From NCBI GenBank assembly GCA_963969595.1, contig OZ018408.1, positions 20,705,823-20,769,822 on the forward strand: DNA of 64,000 bases, in the 5' to 3' direction. Position numbers and translations under genes: made by a program. Source of the DNA: Neckera pumila (taxonomy: Eukaryota > Streptophyta > Bryopsida > Hypnales > Neckeraceae). The notes beneath the pieces were generated by a model. The model had not been told where the DNA came from. It saw nothing but the letters and a program-made list of their open reading frames with translations, and did no database searches. Of this stretch, positions 53,298 through 64,000 are shown in pieces; the first letter of the stretch is position 1; the number at the start of each line of letters is the position of its first letter.

Positions 53298-53460
53298 TGT
53301 TGAAATTAATCCATTGACATCTACTATCAAGATATTTTTTAATGGCAATGTGATAATCATAATTCATTAACAATTGGTGAACATGAAGGGTGAAGAGGAT
53401 GTTCATATAGAAAAATCAATTGTCTATAGTGAAATCTCAAAGAATATGGAATATTTTGAA

Positions 53461-53896
53461 GAGAGATCACTCATTGTTCAAATTCAAGAATTGTGTTAAA
53501 AAGTCAAATTTTAGACCTCATTTAAGCATAGTAGAGTTATTTTTTTTTAAATCTTTGAACTAAAAAAATGTGTAGGATCAATGTAATTTTCATCTCCAAA
53601 AATCCGTTGGAGATTTAGAGCCTCCAAAAAAAAGTTATGGACAAAATTTTGAAAGGGTGTTTAAATGTCAAAGAAAATTTTGCTTCCAACCCCTTTTAGA
53701 ATTTTGTCCATAACTTTTTTTTGGAAGCTCTAAACTTCAAACGGATTTTTGGAGATGAAAACCACATTGATTCTGCACATTATTTGTAGCTTACAGATTT
53801 TTGAAAAAAAATATTCTACTATGCCTAAATAAGGTCTAAAATTCGACTTTTAACACAATTTCTGCTTTTTATTTGACTATGAGTGGTTGTGCTCTT
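53461..53896. mobile_element. Hairpin element, copy 1
   Basis: The left half (ATTGTGTTAAAAAGTC, TTTTAGACCTCATTTA, AAAGTTATGGACAAAATTTT) is followed by its inverse (AATTTTGTCCATAACTTTT, TAAATAAGGTCTAAAATTCG, TTAACACAATTTC). The centre lies near 53680. The outer limits are approximate because similarity to copy 2 continues beyond the right end (TACATATTCCACATGG...CTACTACTATCCCAC). Confidence 0.75.
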
Positions 53897-56359
53897 ATTA
53901 GTTCTAATTTACATATTCCACATGGCTAGTTGTACCTACTACTATCCCACTTGTATAAATATCTTCCCTTCTCAACTTCAAATTCACAAAACTATTTGGC
54001 TTACAAAGCTAGTTCAAAATCATTAGTGTTCTAATTTTTTTGACAAATTGCATCAAAATCCACTTCATTTTGGTTAATTTGATTGAATTTGATTAATTAC
54101 CCAGTTAATCAGACCTATACTATAGTCACATTAGTGAGTCTTGACATCCTTTCTGAAATTCACACACTCTGACTACTCACTGGCTACATGCCTACTTTCA
54201 AGTAATACATTGGTTGGGTCACTCTGAAGCGGCCCTCCAGAGGCTTGCAATTTTCTCTAATGGTAATAAGCTGACTAAGCTCAAAGAGTGCCCATGCTCT
54301 ACAAGCAATCATGATATAGGGGTACAATGTTTCAACTTCAAAAATTGGTAACTAATTTCAAGAAGGTCCATAATGACTTGGATTAGATGCTAATTCCATT
54401 TTTCTTACTATGAAAATGTACTTGAAAATTGTTTTAAGGAGTTTAGTTACCCCGAAAAGGCAATCAACTCTTAAATAGATGCTTTAAGAGTAAACTACTT
54501 TAAAAACTTTTCACCAACCATGTGAAGATGTTGAAGTTCTAATGGCCACTTAATACTATGTCCCAAGTCCCAAGTCCTTATGAGTTCTCAAAATCTGATT
54601 GATAGAGAGTTGAAAAATGAGACTTGGGCTTCATCACAAGTCAGAAGTCCCAAAATGCCCTACATGGCATCACTTTTAAAGAGTTTGAGCGCCAAAAAAG
54701 TGGGATGTGGAAGCCAAATTGGATTAAGCTAGAAAGGAAATCCAACTCAACCTCCTGCTACTTCCAACAATTTTTGGGGATATAATGAATAGAAAGATAC
54801 CATACAAGGCATCCTTGTGGGCTAAAGTTTTTTTCCAAATCTATCCAATGCAGATTGGATGCTAAAAGTGCTCTGAAAATGAATTTTTTGACTTTTTTCA
54901 CCCATTTTTTGATCGCTTAATTCTATAGAAAACTATAGAACAAGCAAGTTGGAACTCAGAGTTCAGATTTTGGCCTTCACATTGTGAGTCCTAGATATCA
55001 TATTTTTCATTTTTTATTCATCTTGTACAACCCAAGAAAGTTGAGATTTGGCTTTGAATCATGACTTAGAAAGTTGGGATTTGGAACATAGTGAGAATAA
55101 ACCCTTATAAATAACTTTAAAATAAAAAAAAGTTAGAATTTTTTCATTGTGGCTATCTTTGGTTGTTATTTCAATGACATAATTTTAGTATTGAAAAGTT
55201 TGCAAAATATTTTTCAGCATTCAATATCAAAGAGCTTTATAGAGAGTGATTAGTAATCTCAAGCTATAAACAAACAAACAAATCCTTGAAAGAAACCAAG
55301 CTAAAAGTTCATTGTTGATTAATCCTTTAGAATTTTGTTATGCATTTACCACAAATAGAAAAGCACCTTTGGTTTATATTTTTAAAGATTTTTTAATCCC
55401 TAAATGACCAAGTGTACACAGAAAATCTTGGGTAGGTACTTATGAAGTCAATTTTGGTCGAGTGTTCATGAAATTTGACACAGGGCATTTTAAGAAAAAT
55501 TAGGCCTAAAGAAGATTATTAATCTGGAACAACAGTGCGATCACCTGCTGAAATTTTATTTCAATTAATTTTTATTTTTTAATATTTAATCTTTTTTTTA
55601 ATAATTCAATAATTGCAATCCTTCTAGTCTAAAATTTGACTAGCTAGGATTGTCCTTTCTTGATTTTTGTTTTAATTTTTTTGGCAGCAGTGACATCATT
55701 GTTGGCCCAAAATTTAAGGGCCTTCTTGAAGTCCCATTTCTCTTGTATGTATAAACATATATCCCATAGTGAAAACATATATATTTTTTCAAATTAGGTG
55801 CTCGAGTCAAAAGTTATGTTGCCCTAAACTTTTTGAACAATTTTGGCAGCATGTCATTAGAGAAATAATGGGGCCACTCCAGAGTGACATTGTTAAGGTT
55901 TTCCACGTCACTCATTGGCAGCTTTACAAATTCGTACAAACACAAAAGTCACCCATTGAACTTCACGAGAGATGTCAAAAATTCTGAATATATTAATCAA
56001 AATACATTAGGGCGGGCAAATACAAGACAACATAATACAATTATTTAGGGTGTTTAATATGTCAATTAAACAAATTAAATGGCTGAATTTGACTTCATTT
56101 GTTTAATTGAAAAATGAAACAAATAAAGTAAAAATAAGCTACATGAAGTTGCTTTTGAAGCTAGTTATTAAAGGCATCTAGCTTCAAAAGTCACTTACTT
56201 AACTTGTTGTATTAGAAGATGAGAAGAGAAGCTCTTTATATAAGAGCAGCCCCACTGCAACACACTGAAGCAATACTTTAAAGGTTCTGCACCATTGATC
56301 TTAGTGGGGTAGTAGTAGGGGAAACAATCCATTTGGGATATGTAAATTAGGAAAAATAG
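53897..56359. other. Intergenic DNA with a worn TTAA terminus
   Basis: A TTAA-type left end (TTAATCCCTAAATGACCAAG) occurs at 55393, followed by sequence like the subfamily I right end (GGGTAGGTAC), but no right partner is close. The nearest is at 57608, so a large insertion between them is possible. Open frames such as 55769-55987 are not supported. No gene. Confidence 0.35.
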
Positions 56360-56796
56360 GAGCTCAACCGCTTATAGTTAAGTCAAGTGCAATAATTGTG
56401 TTAAAAGTCTAATTTTAGACCTCATTTAGGCATAATAGAATAACTATTTTAAAAATACTTTGAACTAAATTAATGTGGAGAATAACGCTAAATTTCATTT
56501 CCAAAAATCAATTTGAGGTTTTGAGACTTCAATTAAAAGTTATGGACAAATTTCAGAGAGAGGTTGGAAGGGACATTTTTTTTGACATTTTCAAACACCC
56601 TCTCTAAATTTTGTCTATAACTTTTAGTTTGAGTCTCTAAACCTCAAACGTATTTTTGGAACTAAAATTTGGCTTTATTCCCCACATTAACTTAGTTCAA
56701 AATATTTTGAAAATAGTTAATCTACTATGCCTAAATGAGGTCTAAAATTTAACTTATGACACAATTCCTGAGTTTTGACAATGAGCGGCCAAGCTC
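56360..56796. mobile_element. Hairpin element, copy 2
   Basis: Same design and length (about 437 bp) as 53461-53896: ATTGTGTTAAAAGTC, TTTTAGACCTCATTTAGGC and AAAGTTATGGACAAATTT face TAAATTTTGTCTATAACTTTT, GCCTAAATGAGGTCTAAAAT and GACACAATTCC. Ends GAGCTCAACCGCTTATAG and, inverse, GAGCTTGGCCGCTCATTG. Upstream (56226-56330) it shares CTCTTTATATA and GGGGTAGTAGTAGGGG with the foldback at 52255-53297. Confidence 0.75.
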
Positions 56797-57339
56797 TCAA
56801 CTTCAAATTATCACATAGCTTTTGAGGATTCATGATGGACAATTAAGTTTGTCCATCATGTAAAAACAACCTCTTCAACCATCATTTACACCAAATAGCA
56901 CTGAAATAATTCTTTCACATTGTCATCAAAAAAATTCTTGATGGCAATATGGAAGACTTACTTCATTGCCATTTGCTTTAATTTCCACAATTTGGTTACA
57001 GTTCAATTAGTTAGCATCCAAGTTTAAAGTGTTCAATAAGCAAGTTAAGGTGCATCAAAGTACCTTAATTTTGATTATTGAACATTTAAATTTGGATTCG
57101 GAGCCCTTGACAATCATCTGATAGCCCAATGGAAGGTGAATGAGAATAGGGGAAAAATTAAATCCTTAAGCCAAAAAAAAGGTAAACTTTGGGGTCCTCT
57201 GAGGGCTGAGAAGCGGTCCTTTAGAGGCCTGACTCTTTCTCTAATGACAAATTCCTCTTCTAATTGCAATTTGGCAAGTATGTAACTAACATGATACAAG
57301 ATGAAAATTTTAAAAATAATAACCATATGTAGCGTAAAA

Positions 57340-57608
57340 ATCTCACTTTAGGAGGAGTTGAAGTTTGTTGGACCTATCAAACAAGGTTAGAAAAAACTTT
57401 TTTTTAACTTTAGATGTTATAATCTTTTAATTTGTATGGTCAAAGTTTCTAAAAAAATTTCCACTCATTCTCATAGTAGTCTAGTACAAATTTTTATGGT
57501 TGAATTTCAAAAAAATCCTTTTTGTTTTCATTTTTTTTCACATCCCTAGAAAGTGGCAATTTTTTGCAATTTTTTGCCCAAAACGTGTTGCAGTCCTTTA
57601 GGAGTTAA
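57340..57608 (+). mobile_element. Right-end fragment of a TTAA element
   Basis: The last about 270 bp resemble the A-type end of subfamily I (ATCTTTTAATTTGTATGGTC, AAAGTGGCAATTTTTTGC) and finish in CAGTCCTTTAGGAGTTAA at 57608. The rest of the element is missing or lies beyond inserted DNA towards 55393. Confidence 0.6.
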
Positions 57609-58941
57609 TAATATTTAGTATAAATTTCATGGCATTGTAGTTGAATGGAAAACAAAATATTTGTAATGCAAGTGAAAGATATAGGAAGATAATTGCATGT
57701 GACCCAAATTTTAGGTTCTCTCTTTGTATTGCAATTAATTATAAAAAAAATCCATAACCAAGATATGAGGATCTATTGCAATACAATATGCTCATTTATA
57801 CACAAAATTGTACATTTAGAGAATTCCATGTATGCAACATATCCCTACAAGAATGTATTTGCAAATGAGAACATCATTAGTAGAAAACAATACTTTATAG
57901 TTGTTCAATGAGAATTTTAAAATTTAATATTATAAATGACAATTTATTGAAAATTTTGGAATGTTGAAATTCTTAAAAGCAATGAAATGTGAAAATGTAA
58001 GTTTTAAAACTTATTTTTTGTTATTTTATAGTTTTTAAAGTTGTTGCTTATATGTTTGCGAATTAACAAATGTATAAATTTCAATGTTTTGTTTCCTAAA
58101 ATTTAAAATTTGTTAAATTGTTAATGTATAGGACAAGATTCCATTATAAGATTCTAGATTTAATTATAAGATGCAATCAACGAATTGTAAGCTAATATTC
58201 AACAAATATACAAAGCAATGAAAGCACGTTGTAATAAAATATAGATAATAAATAGATTTTTCATAATAGAATGGTGAATGCTATGAGTCTAATTTAGAAC
58301 ATTGAAACTAAAGCAAAGATTTGAAAAATCTATCAAATGAATTGAAATGTGATCTATTTAATATATTTATATATTAATCAATATCATTCTTAGATTTCAC
58401 CTAAATTTAGTCACAAATTTTCTATAGATGAATAAGTATTTAGATTGACCTTATCAATGCACAATCATGGTTGTCAATGACATATATTCAATAATACACA
58501 ACTTTCTCTAATTTATAGAAGAATCATTGTGAACCATTGAATTTCTTAAATGATGTTGCAAAACAATGATCATATAACATTCATTAACCAAAATTGTTAC
58601 ACTTTGAAAAAGATCTAATTTGAATTAATAGTGATATTCTTTTCAAGTGATAAGAGAAATTTATTTAATTTCAAGGATCAACAATATAACATAATTCAAC
58701 ATTCCAACTAAATAAAGCAAAAGTTTTCCCTTGAAAGATACCAACCAAATATTTTGTGATTCTAAGAGATAAAAATTCAACAAACAAGTAAATGGAGAAA
58801 GAAGAATTAGAAGGCTTTCTACAATTATAAATGAAGAAATTAATTTTTTTCTATGTAATTTCTAAAGACACCTTGCTAGACGCTTAAACCATTGCTTAAT
58901 AACATTAACAAACACCACAACCTCCCCAACTTTTGAACATA
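57609..58941. other. AT-rich intergenic DNA
   Basis: Nothing recognisable; only short AT-driven frames such as 57693-57911. Confidence 0.4.
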
Positions 58942-59170
58942 CACTATAAGAAAACCTTGTTTTAGGTGATGTTTATAAAACAATCAACATCTAAATGAAC
59001 AGATTTTAGGTAGCGTTGAAAAAAAACACTCGTGTTTTTATGTCAACAATGATGTCCAATATATATAATATCACTGGACATCGGTGTTGACATAAAAGCA
59101 CAGGTTGGTTTTTCTAACGTCACCTAAAATTCGTTCACTTAGACGTCAAAAACTTTGGTTTCTTATAGTA
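58942..59170. mobile_element. CACTA-type MITE with ATA target duplication
   Basis: It begins CACTATAAGAAAACC and ends TTTCTTATAGTA, the inverse with one changed base. Both sides carry ATA (58939-58941 and 59171-59173). A 3-bp duplication and a CACTA terminus are diagnostic of the CACTA (En/Spm) superfamily, whose plant members often start CACTACAAGAAA. Inside, TTTTATGTCAACA faces its inverse TGTTGACATAAAA, so the 229-bp element folds into a hairpin. Confidence 0.85.
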
Positions 59171-60599
59171 ATATGCCAAATAGAATATTGAATAATTAAT
59201 CTTGAACTTTTGAAATATGGATGTTAATTTATTCTACTAGAAAAGGTATATAACTAGTGGGCTTGGCAAAATTAGTGTTACTAAAAAATTTATTTGTGTT
59301 GAAGTGAGTACAATACAATAATATTTTAGACTACACTAGAATGATTGCAAGAAACACTTGTATAATTTTTTGTCACGCTTTGTGTGTTGGTTTGTTTTTT
59401 GGCCATGACTTTCGTATTCAAGCTTTAATGACTCAAAATTTATAGGTAAGGACGTAAGGTACTCATGACTACTATATACCTTGGCTAGTTTTTCACATTT
59501 TTCAAAAATGTTTTGACCTCTAAAAATAATCCTTGATTTTTGTCACATTTGGGGGGATTCAATACCATTTAGTATACTAAAAAAGGAATTTGGAGCTAAA
59601 ATTTGGAAGCTAAGGTATGGTCTTCTAGTAGACTTGCAATTATTATTCAAAAGAGTTTTTAAAATAGTTAATTGTATATTGTATTAAAGTCTACAAAGTG
59701 ATTTTATTTCTACTTGCATTTCAAAACATGTAAAATATTATTTTGAAGTTGGTTTTGATATATGACCATCTCCATAAACTTATTTTACAAATGGAAAATT
59801 TTTTGAATTTTTTGAATTTTTTTTACAAATTAAAACATCAAAGTATCTATTCACTTAAAATTTAGCACCTTTTTAGTTCTCCTAATAAAAAAAAATCTAT
59901 GCTTTATCTTCCCTAGGATACAACCCTTTGACCCATTATGGCCCAATAACTTCTTGACAATATAGAGGATTTTGATGAGTCATCCTACTTTGATATTTTT
60001 TTGTACATGGAAATGCTTGAGATTTTTAATCTTAACCATACAAAAACAAAGATTTTTTTGTCTTGTATGCATGAAGTTAATTTTGGAAAATATTGATTGT
60101 TGGATCTTAAGATTATAACAATTTTGGATGATCAACTTATAGGCAAAAAATGTAGCCTTTGGAGAAGAAAAATTATAAAAAGATGAGTAATATTTCCCCC
60201 CTCTCTGGAAAATCAGATTAGAATCTAAGGCAAATGTAGTGTTTTTTTTATTTTAATTAATAAAAAAAATCTCAAATTTGTTTACATTTTCAAACAAAAG
60301 TAAGTATAAAAGCCAGAATTGACCAAATTGGATCTTACAAAAGTTAAAATATATATATGTATATGTGTAAATTTTTAAAATTCAATAGTTGATCTTATCC
60401 ACATATATTTTGGAGCATCTTCAAAGAAAAGTTCACCATTCCTTTCATTGGACCGTGTCCAAAATTTATGTCCACTCCCCCTTCAACAAGCCTACATTTC
60501 CAAAATAAATTTTTTAATATTTCTTACATTGAAATTTTAAAAATCTCAAATACAACAACTTGAATACATGTCAGCTTGTTACTTTACAAGACCCTATAG
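59171..60599. other. AT-rich intergenic DNA
   Basis: No coding frame, repeat terminus or RNA gene was seen. Confidence 0.4.
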
Positions 60600-60887
60600 A
60601 TTAGAGGAGATTTGAGGGCATTGGCGGGCCTTTTCAGGCCCGTTCTCAAATCTGGCCTGATGCTATGAATAGCTGGTATGGGCTGTCAGAATTTTTTTTT
60701 TTCAATTTCTTTCTTTCTTTTTTCCCTCCCAAATATCATTTTAGGCCATTTTTTTTTAATTTTTTAATTTTTTTGAAAATGACGTGGCACTCTCTCGGCC
60801 ACATTAGCTAGTAGTTTTCTTACGTTCCCATAGTCTGAGAACGCAAAATAACTTGTAGTCTCTTAGAGGCCTCAAATCTCTTCTAAT
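60600..60887. mobile_element. MITE, relative of 46396-46630
   Basis: Left ATTAGAGGAGATTTGAGGGC, right CCTCAAATCTCTTCTAAT. The interior keeps AGCTGGTATGGG, TGGCAC...GGCCA and ACGTTCCCATAGTCTGAGAA, matching the copy upstream of the PGES2-like gene; here the poly-A/T middle is longer. Confidence 0.72.
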
Positions 60888-61842
60888 GTTATAAAATACT
60901 GAGATTTGTTTCATCCTTACCAAGAATTTGCCATTGAAGATTTAAAAAAGACACATTCTATTCTTTAGGCCTTGAGGGATTATAAATGTATACATTGGTG
61001 ATGTTTTTTAATATTTAAAAAAATTATTTTTCTAATTTTAAAGTATCACAAAAAACTAAGCATGAATATTATGAGAATGCAACAAAATGAGGTGTTTCTT
61101 GCAATCGCCCACTAGTTTGGAGGTGACTTTGGTATATTAATATTATACACTCTAACTAATAGGATTTATGAATGTTGCCAAATCAATCTTCAAATGATTT
61201 GAAGTTTTGACGTGAAGTCAAAAGTTTGATTGATTCAGGTTTAGGGTACAACTAGTCAATCATAAAATGTTGGTTTACCATACGGGGAACTAAGGTAGGT
61301 ACACCCAAAATTGCACCCAACCTAAAATGGTCATCACACTCTATGTATATCTCCAAAATCAATATGTACCTATGTAGAAGAATTGATTTTAAAACATCTA
61401 CTACCAAAAACTTCGACCCTTCATAACTTTTGCATACAATATCCAAATGCCGTGTTCTTTGGTGCATTGAAACCTCCTTTCACCAATCTAATAATAATAA
61501 CTAGGTACAGTAGCAAAAAGAGTGAAGATTAAGATTACCCATTATTCAAGCAACCTCTCACTTGCACTGCTTGCATCATCGATACTTTTCATGCAATGAC
61601 TTATCATGAGCTTGATTTTTTATTTTATTTGAAATTGAAACAAAAAGGGACGAAAGCCCAATGCGGAGCTTGATTTCGCCAGTGGATTCCGACCCATCCG
61701 CACTGGCCAGTGAGGCAATTCAACAAGTGCGTCGAGAAGAAAATTATGCACCCTGCCTGAATTCTTCACCCACCATAATTTTCTTCTCAATGCCGTAACT
61801 GATAAGCACCAGTAGTCCAGTACCCTATATACTTTTATTATC

Positions 61843-62011
61843 ATAACCGGTTGTTGAGTTTTCAACACTCACGTGGCACCGTCCCATTGGCAAACCATCA
61901 CCATTGCCATTACAAGTTGCAACTCATAACCTTCTCTCCTCTCAACTTGCTTCCTCCACCCTTGGATCACGGAGATCAAAGGTTGTGATTGAAAAGTGAA
62001 CAACCGGTTAT
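61843..62011. repeat. Short inverted repeat pair, possible MITE
   Basis: ATAACCGGTTGTTGAGTTTTC at the left faces GAAAAGTGAACAACCGGTTAT at the right, two mismatches in 21 bases, 169 bp end to end. No target duplication was seen. Confidence 0.5.
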
Positions 62012-63734
62012 GTCCGATAACCTACTCGCCGCTATCACGGCTCGTCGGTTATATAATACATATTTACTTTTTCATTTGAAAAAAATGAATGAGGATTAAT
62101 TTACAACTTCATCCTCTTCGTAATCTACAACAAAATAGTGAAATCAGGTTGCCTTATCAATTAGCTAGGTTGCCTTACCTGAGATAAATTACCTCATAAC
62201 TCAATGCTTCTCCACATGAAGGCGCATGCAACTTTCTGAATTGGGCCTTGAACTGGTGCACTAATCTATGTCATACACATGGCTCTCGATTGAATGCATC
62301 ACTGTACACAAGCAGTGAATATTTATATAGTGTGGACTATCGAGAATTTAGTGTGGGACAACCCAATTTCACTATTTTGTGGTAGTGTTTTTTGTTTGGC
62401 ATGTGCAATGAAAAGAAAAATTGGCATTGCAAACGAAAGAGTACAACCAAGCACAGGGCAGGATTGCAGGAAGACAATCTTTTACTACCCTAACTTAGCC
62501 TCTTCAGGTAAGCGTAAACCACACTTGTTGTAAGAGTTAATCTGAGTATGGACCCAGCAGTACGTAGCTTACTTGCGTTGATATGAGCGTACAATGGTTG
62601 CAGGGACAAGGATTCTAGAAACTTAATTGAACGGCCAGCAGTCGATCGGCGGGTCATGAGGAGTACAAATTTCAAGTGGGCATTGTGGCCTTGCGGGGGA
62701 GTCACGAAGCGTCCGTCTTGTGCTGGCGGAAATAATATCTCACTACGACGCATTCACAAATCACAACATGCAGACATTAATTAATAAAAGACGTGAACGT
62801 CCTCTTCCCTTCACGTACAAAACGATATTGAAGCCACGAATTCAATTTTCAATGCGCATAATGACATTCTTCAATACTCCGTTCTACTTACTGCAATGAA
62901 TCTCAGTCAGTGGTAAATAATTGAATGAATAGAATTACTTCAGGTTAAATCATGAACCTCCAGTACAGTTTGAGTGAGCCTGGCATTTTGTGTTGCAGAT
63001 CAGGCTAAATTGAATGAAATTTCAGAGTAACCGGCCTTGACAGACTGAAATTCTGGACAGTTCATCCACGATTGTTCTCAAACATCTACTGTAGCCTGTT
63101 CATTCTTACGAGGACAAATTCACCCGTTTTTTTTAGTCACTTGAGTGTCCACAACAATCTGAAGCAGTTGTAACTTGTAAGACCTTACCATTCTCCACTG
63201 TCGAATGGCAACTAAAGAACAGACAGATTCATTTTAGAGCATTAATTTTAGAGGTCAATCACGTCAATTTTGTAAAAACGGCATTATTCCGGCTCCAAAA
63301 TTTTGTGACATGTATGTACATACTACATAAAGGTCTAAAATCCAGGACAGGTACGGATTTATGTTTCAGAATTAACACTGCTTTGGTACCTCCCATCATA
63401 CATGACCTCAAGATTGTGCATGAAATGAATCTATATTTTTTTCCCAAGGCTCCTCAAGAATGTTTTTGTTTTCTATAACATTGAAGAATGTTTTAATTTC
63501 TTGCGGCTCTATCGTTATTTCTCATTCAAATTCCAGCAAGATATTCTAATTTTATACAAGAAAATTTGGAATCTCAACAGTTTCATCGCTTTTATGGTCA
63601 TGCAGTTGTAATAATTGGGCTTGTGCAGGTTAGCCAAGGACATCACAGGTGCCCACAATTACTGCCACTACAGGGAAACGTTTTGTCTTCTGAAGTAAAG
63701 CCAGCAAAGGGTACGAACGTTGTTGATGAAATAG
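62012..63734. other. Less AT-rich DNA, no gene resolved
   Basis: Composition is closer to that of the genes, and several short frames exist on both strands (62294-62533 plus, 62490-62753 minus, 63566-63748 plus), but none has recognisable motifs. It may be the 3' region of the possible gene at the right edge. Confidence 0.3.
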
Positions 63735-64000
63735 TTAACAAATGCTGATCTCCTCAAAGGAGATTCCAGAGCATTTGAAACGCCGAACAATTTCCTTAAT
63801 TACTGCTCCGATGTTTCCTCGTGATAGACCATTGTAGGGAATCAAACAAAGCCGTGCCTCCGGGTTCATATGAAATAGGCGACAACAGGTGGGAGTGTCG
63901 TTGAAAGCACTCTAGCTCCGTCTCTAGAACTAGCACACATGATAACAATTCTTCGACAACTGAGGCGGCCTGACCTGTTGCGAAACGGCTCCTTCTGACT
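63735..64000 (-). CDS. Possible partial coding exon(s) at the right edge, minus strand
   Basis: Two overlapping minus-strand frames look protein-like. One is open from the edge to a stop at about 63796 and contains FATGQAASVVEELLSCVLVL. The other could start at an AG acceptor at 63911 and runs 58 codons to TAA 63735-63737, reading HMNPEARLCLIPYNGLSRGN then IGAVIKEIVRRF. Only one can be the real frame in the shared part, unless there is a frameshift or a splice between them. No family recognised. Next to nothing can be said without the sequence to the right. Confidence 0.35.

Noticed and set aside
52104..53406. Frames of 81-117 codons in the palindrome
   Set aside because: Left and right frames are mirror copies of the terminal inverted repeats, with no transposase motif.

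Overview
The window is nuclear DNA of a land plant. It has GT-AG spliced genes, a plant-type quinolinate synthase in which a SufE domain is fused to NadA, and a CACTA-type terminus (CACTATAAGAAA). Genes with mid-range GC lie as islands in very AT-rich, repeat-filled DNA. The introns are short to medium and the repeats are mostly small non-autonomous DNA elements. I infer a non-seed plant, perhaps a bryophyte, but nothing in the sequence proves this. No CRISPR, tRNA or rRNA was seen.

Layout. 1-7987 (minus strand): six well-phased exons of an unrecognised gene that runs off the left edge, plus a large possible upstream exon at 7118-7987. 8762-24994: intergenic DNA built of repeats: a 1.4-kb foldback with tandem ~175-bp units, many TTAA-flanked elements (three nested pairs in the whole window), GC-rich miniature elements, and a decayed Pif1-type (Helitron-like) helicase cut by these elements. 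26348-31133 (plus): complete 8-exon quinolinate synthase, first steps of NAD synthesis in the plastid. 31474-46630: more repeats, a TTTG microsatellite and a minisatellite-bearing tandem duplication. 46969-49394 (plus): complete 6-exon membrane-associated prostaglandin E synthase 2-like protein (glutaredoxin/GST fold). 51058-60887: TTAA elements, a long-TIR foldback with a 9-bp target duplication, two copies of a hairpin element, and a CACTA-derived MITE. 63735-64000 (minus): a possible last exon of a gene beyond the right edge.

The main unusual signal is a swarm of about 0.9-kb elements that share the terminus TTAA-CCCCTAAAGGACC. Each is flanked by TTAA and several are nested inside one another at TTAA. 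TTAA duplication plus a CCC-beginning inverted terminus is the signature of the piggyBac superfamily, which is not usual for land plants. No transposase is present here. The two complete genes are not linked in a pathway and do not form an operon; they share only the repeat-rich setting, and miniature elements lie just upstream of both.
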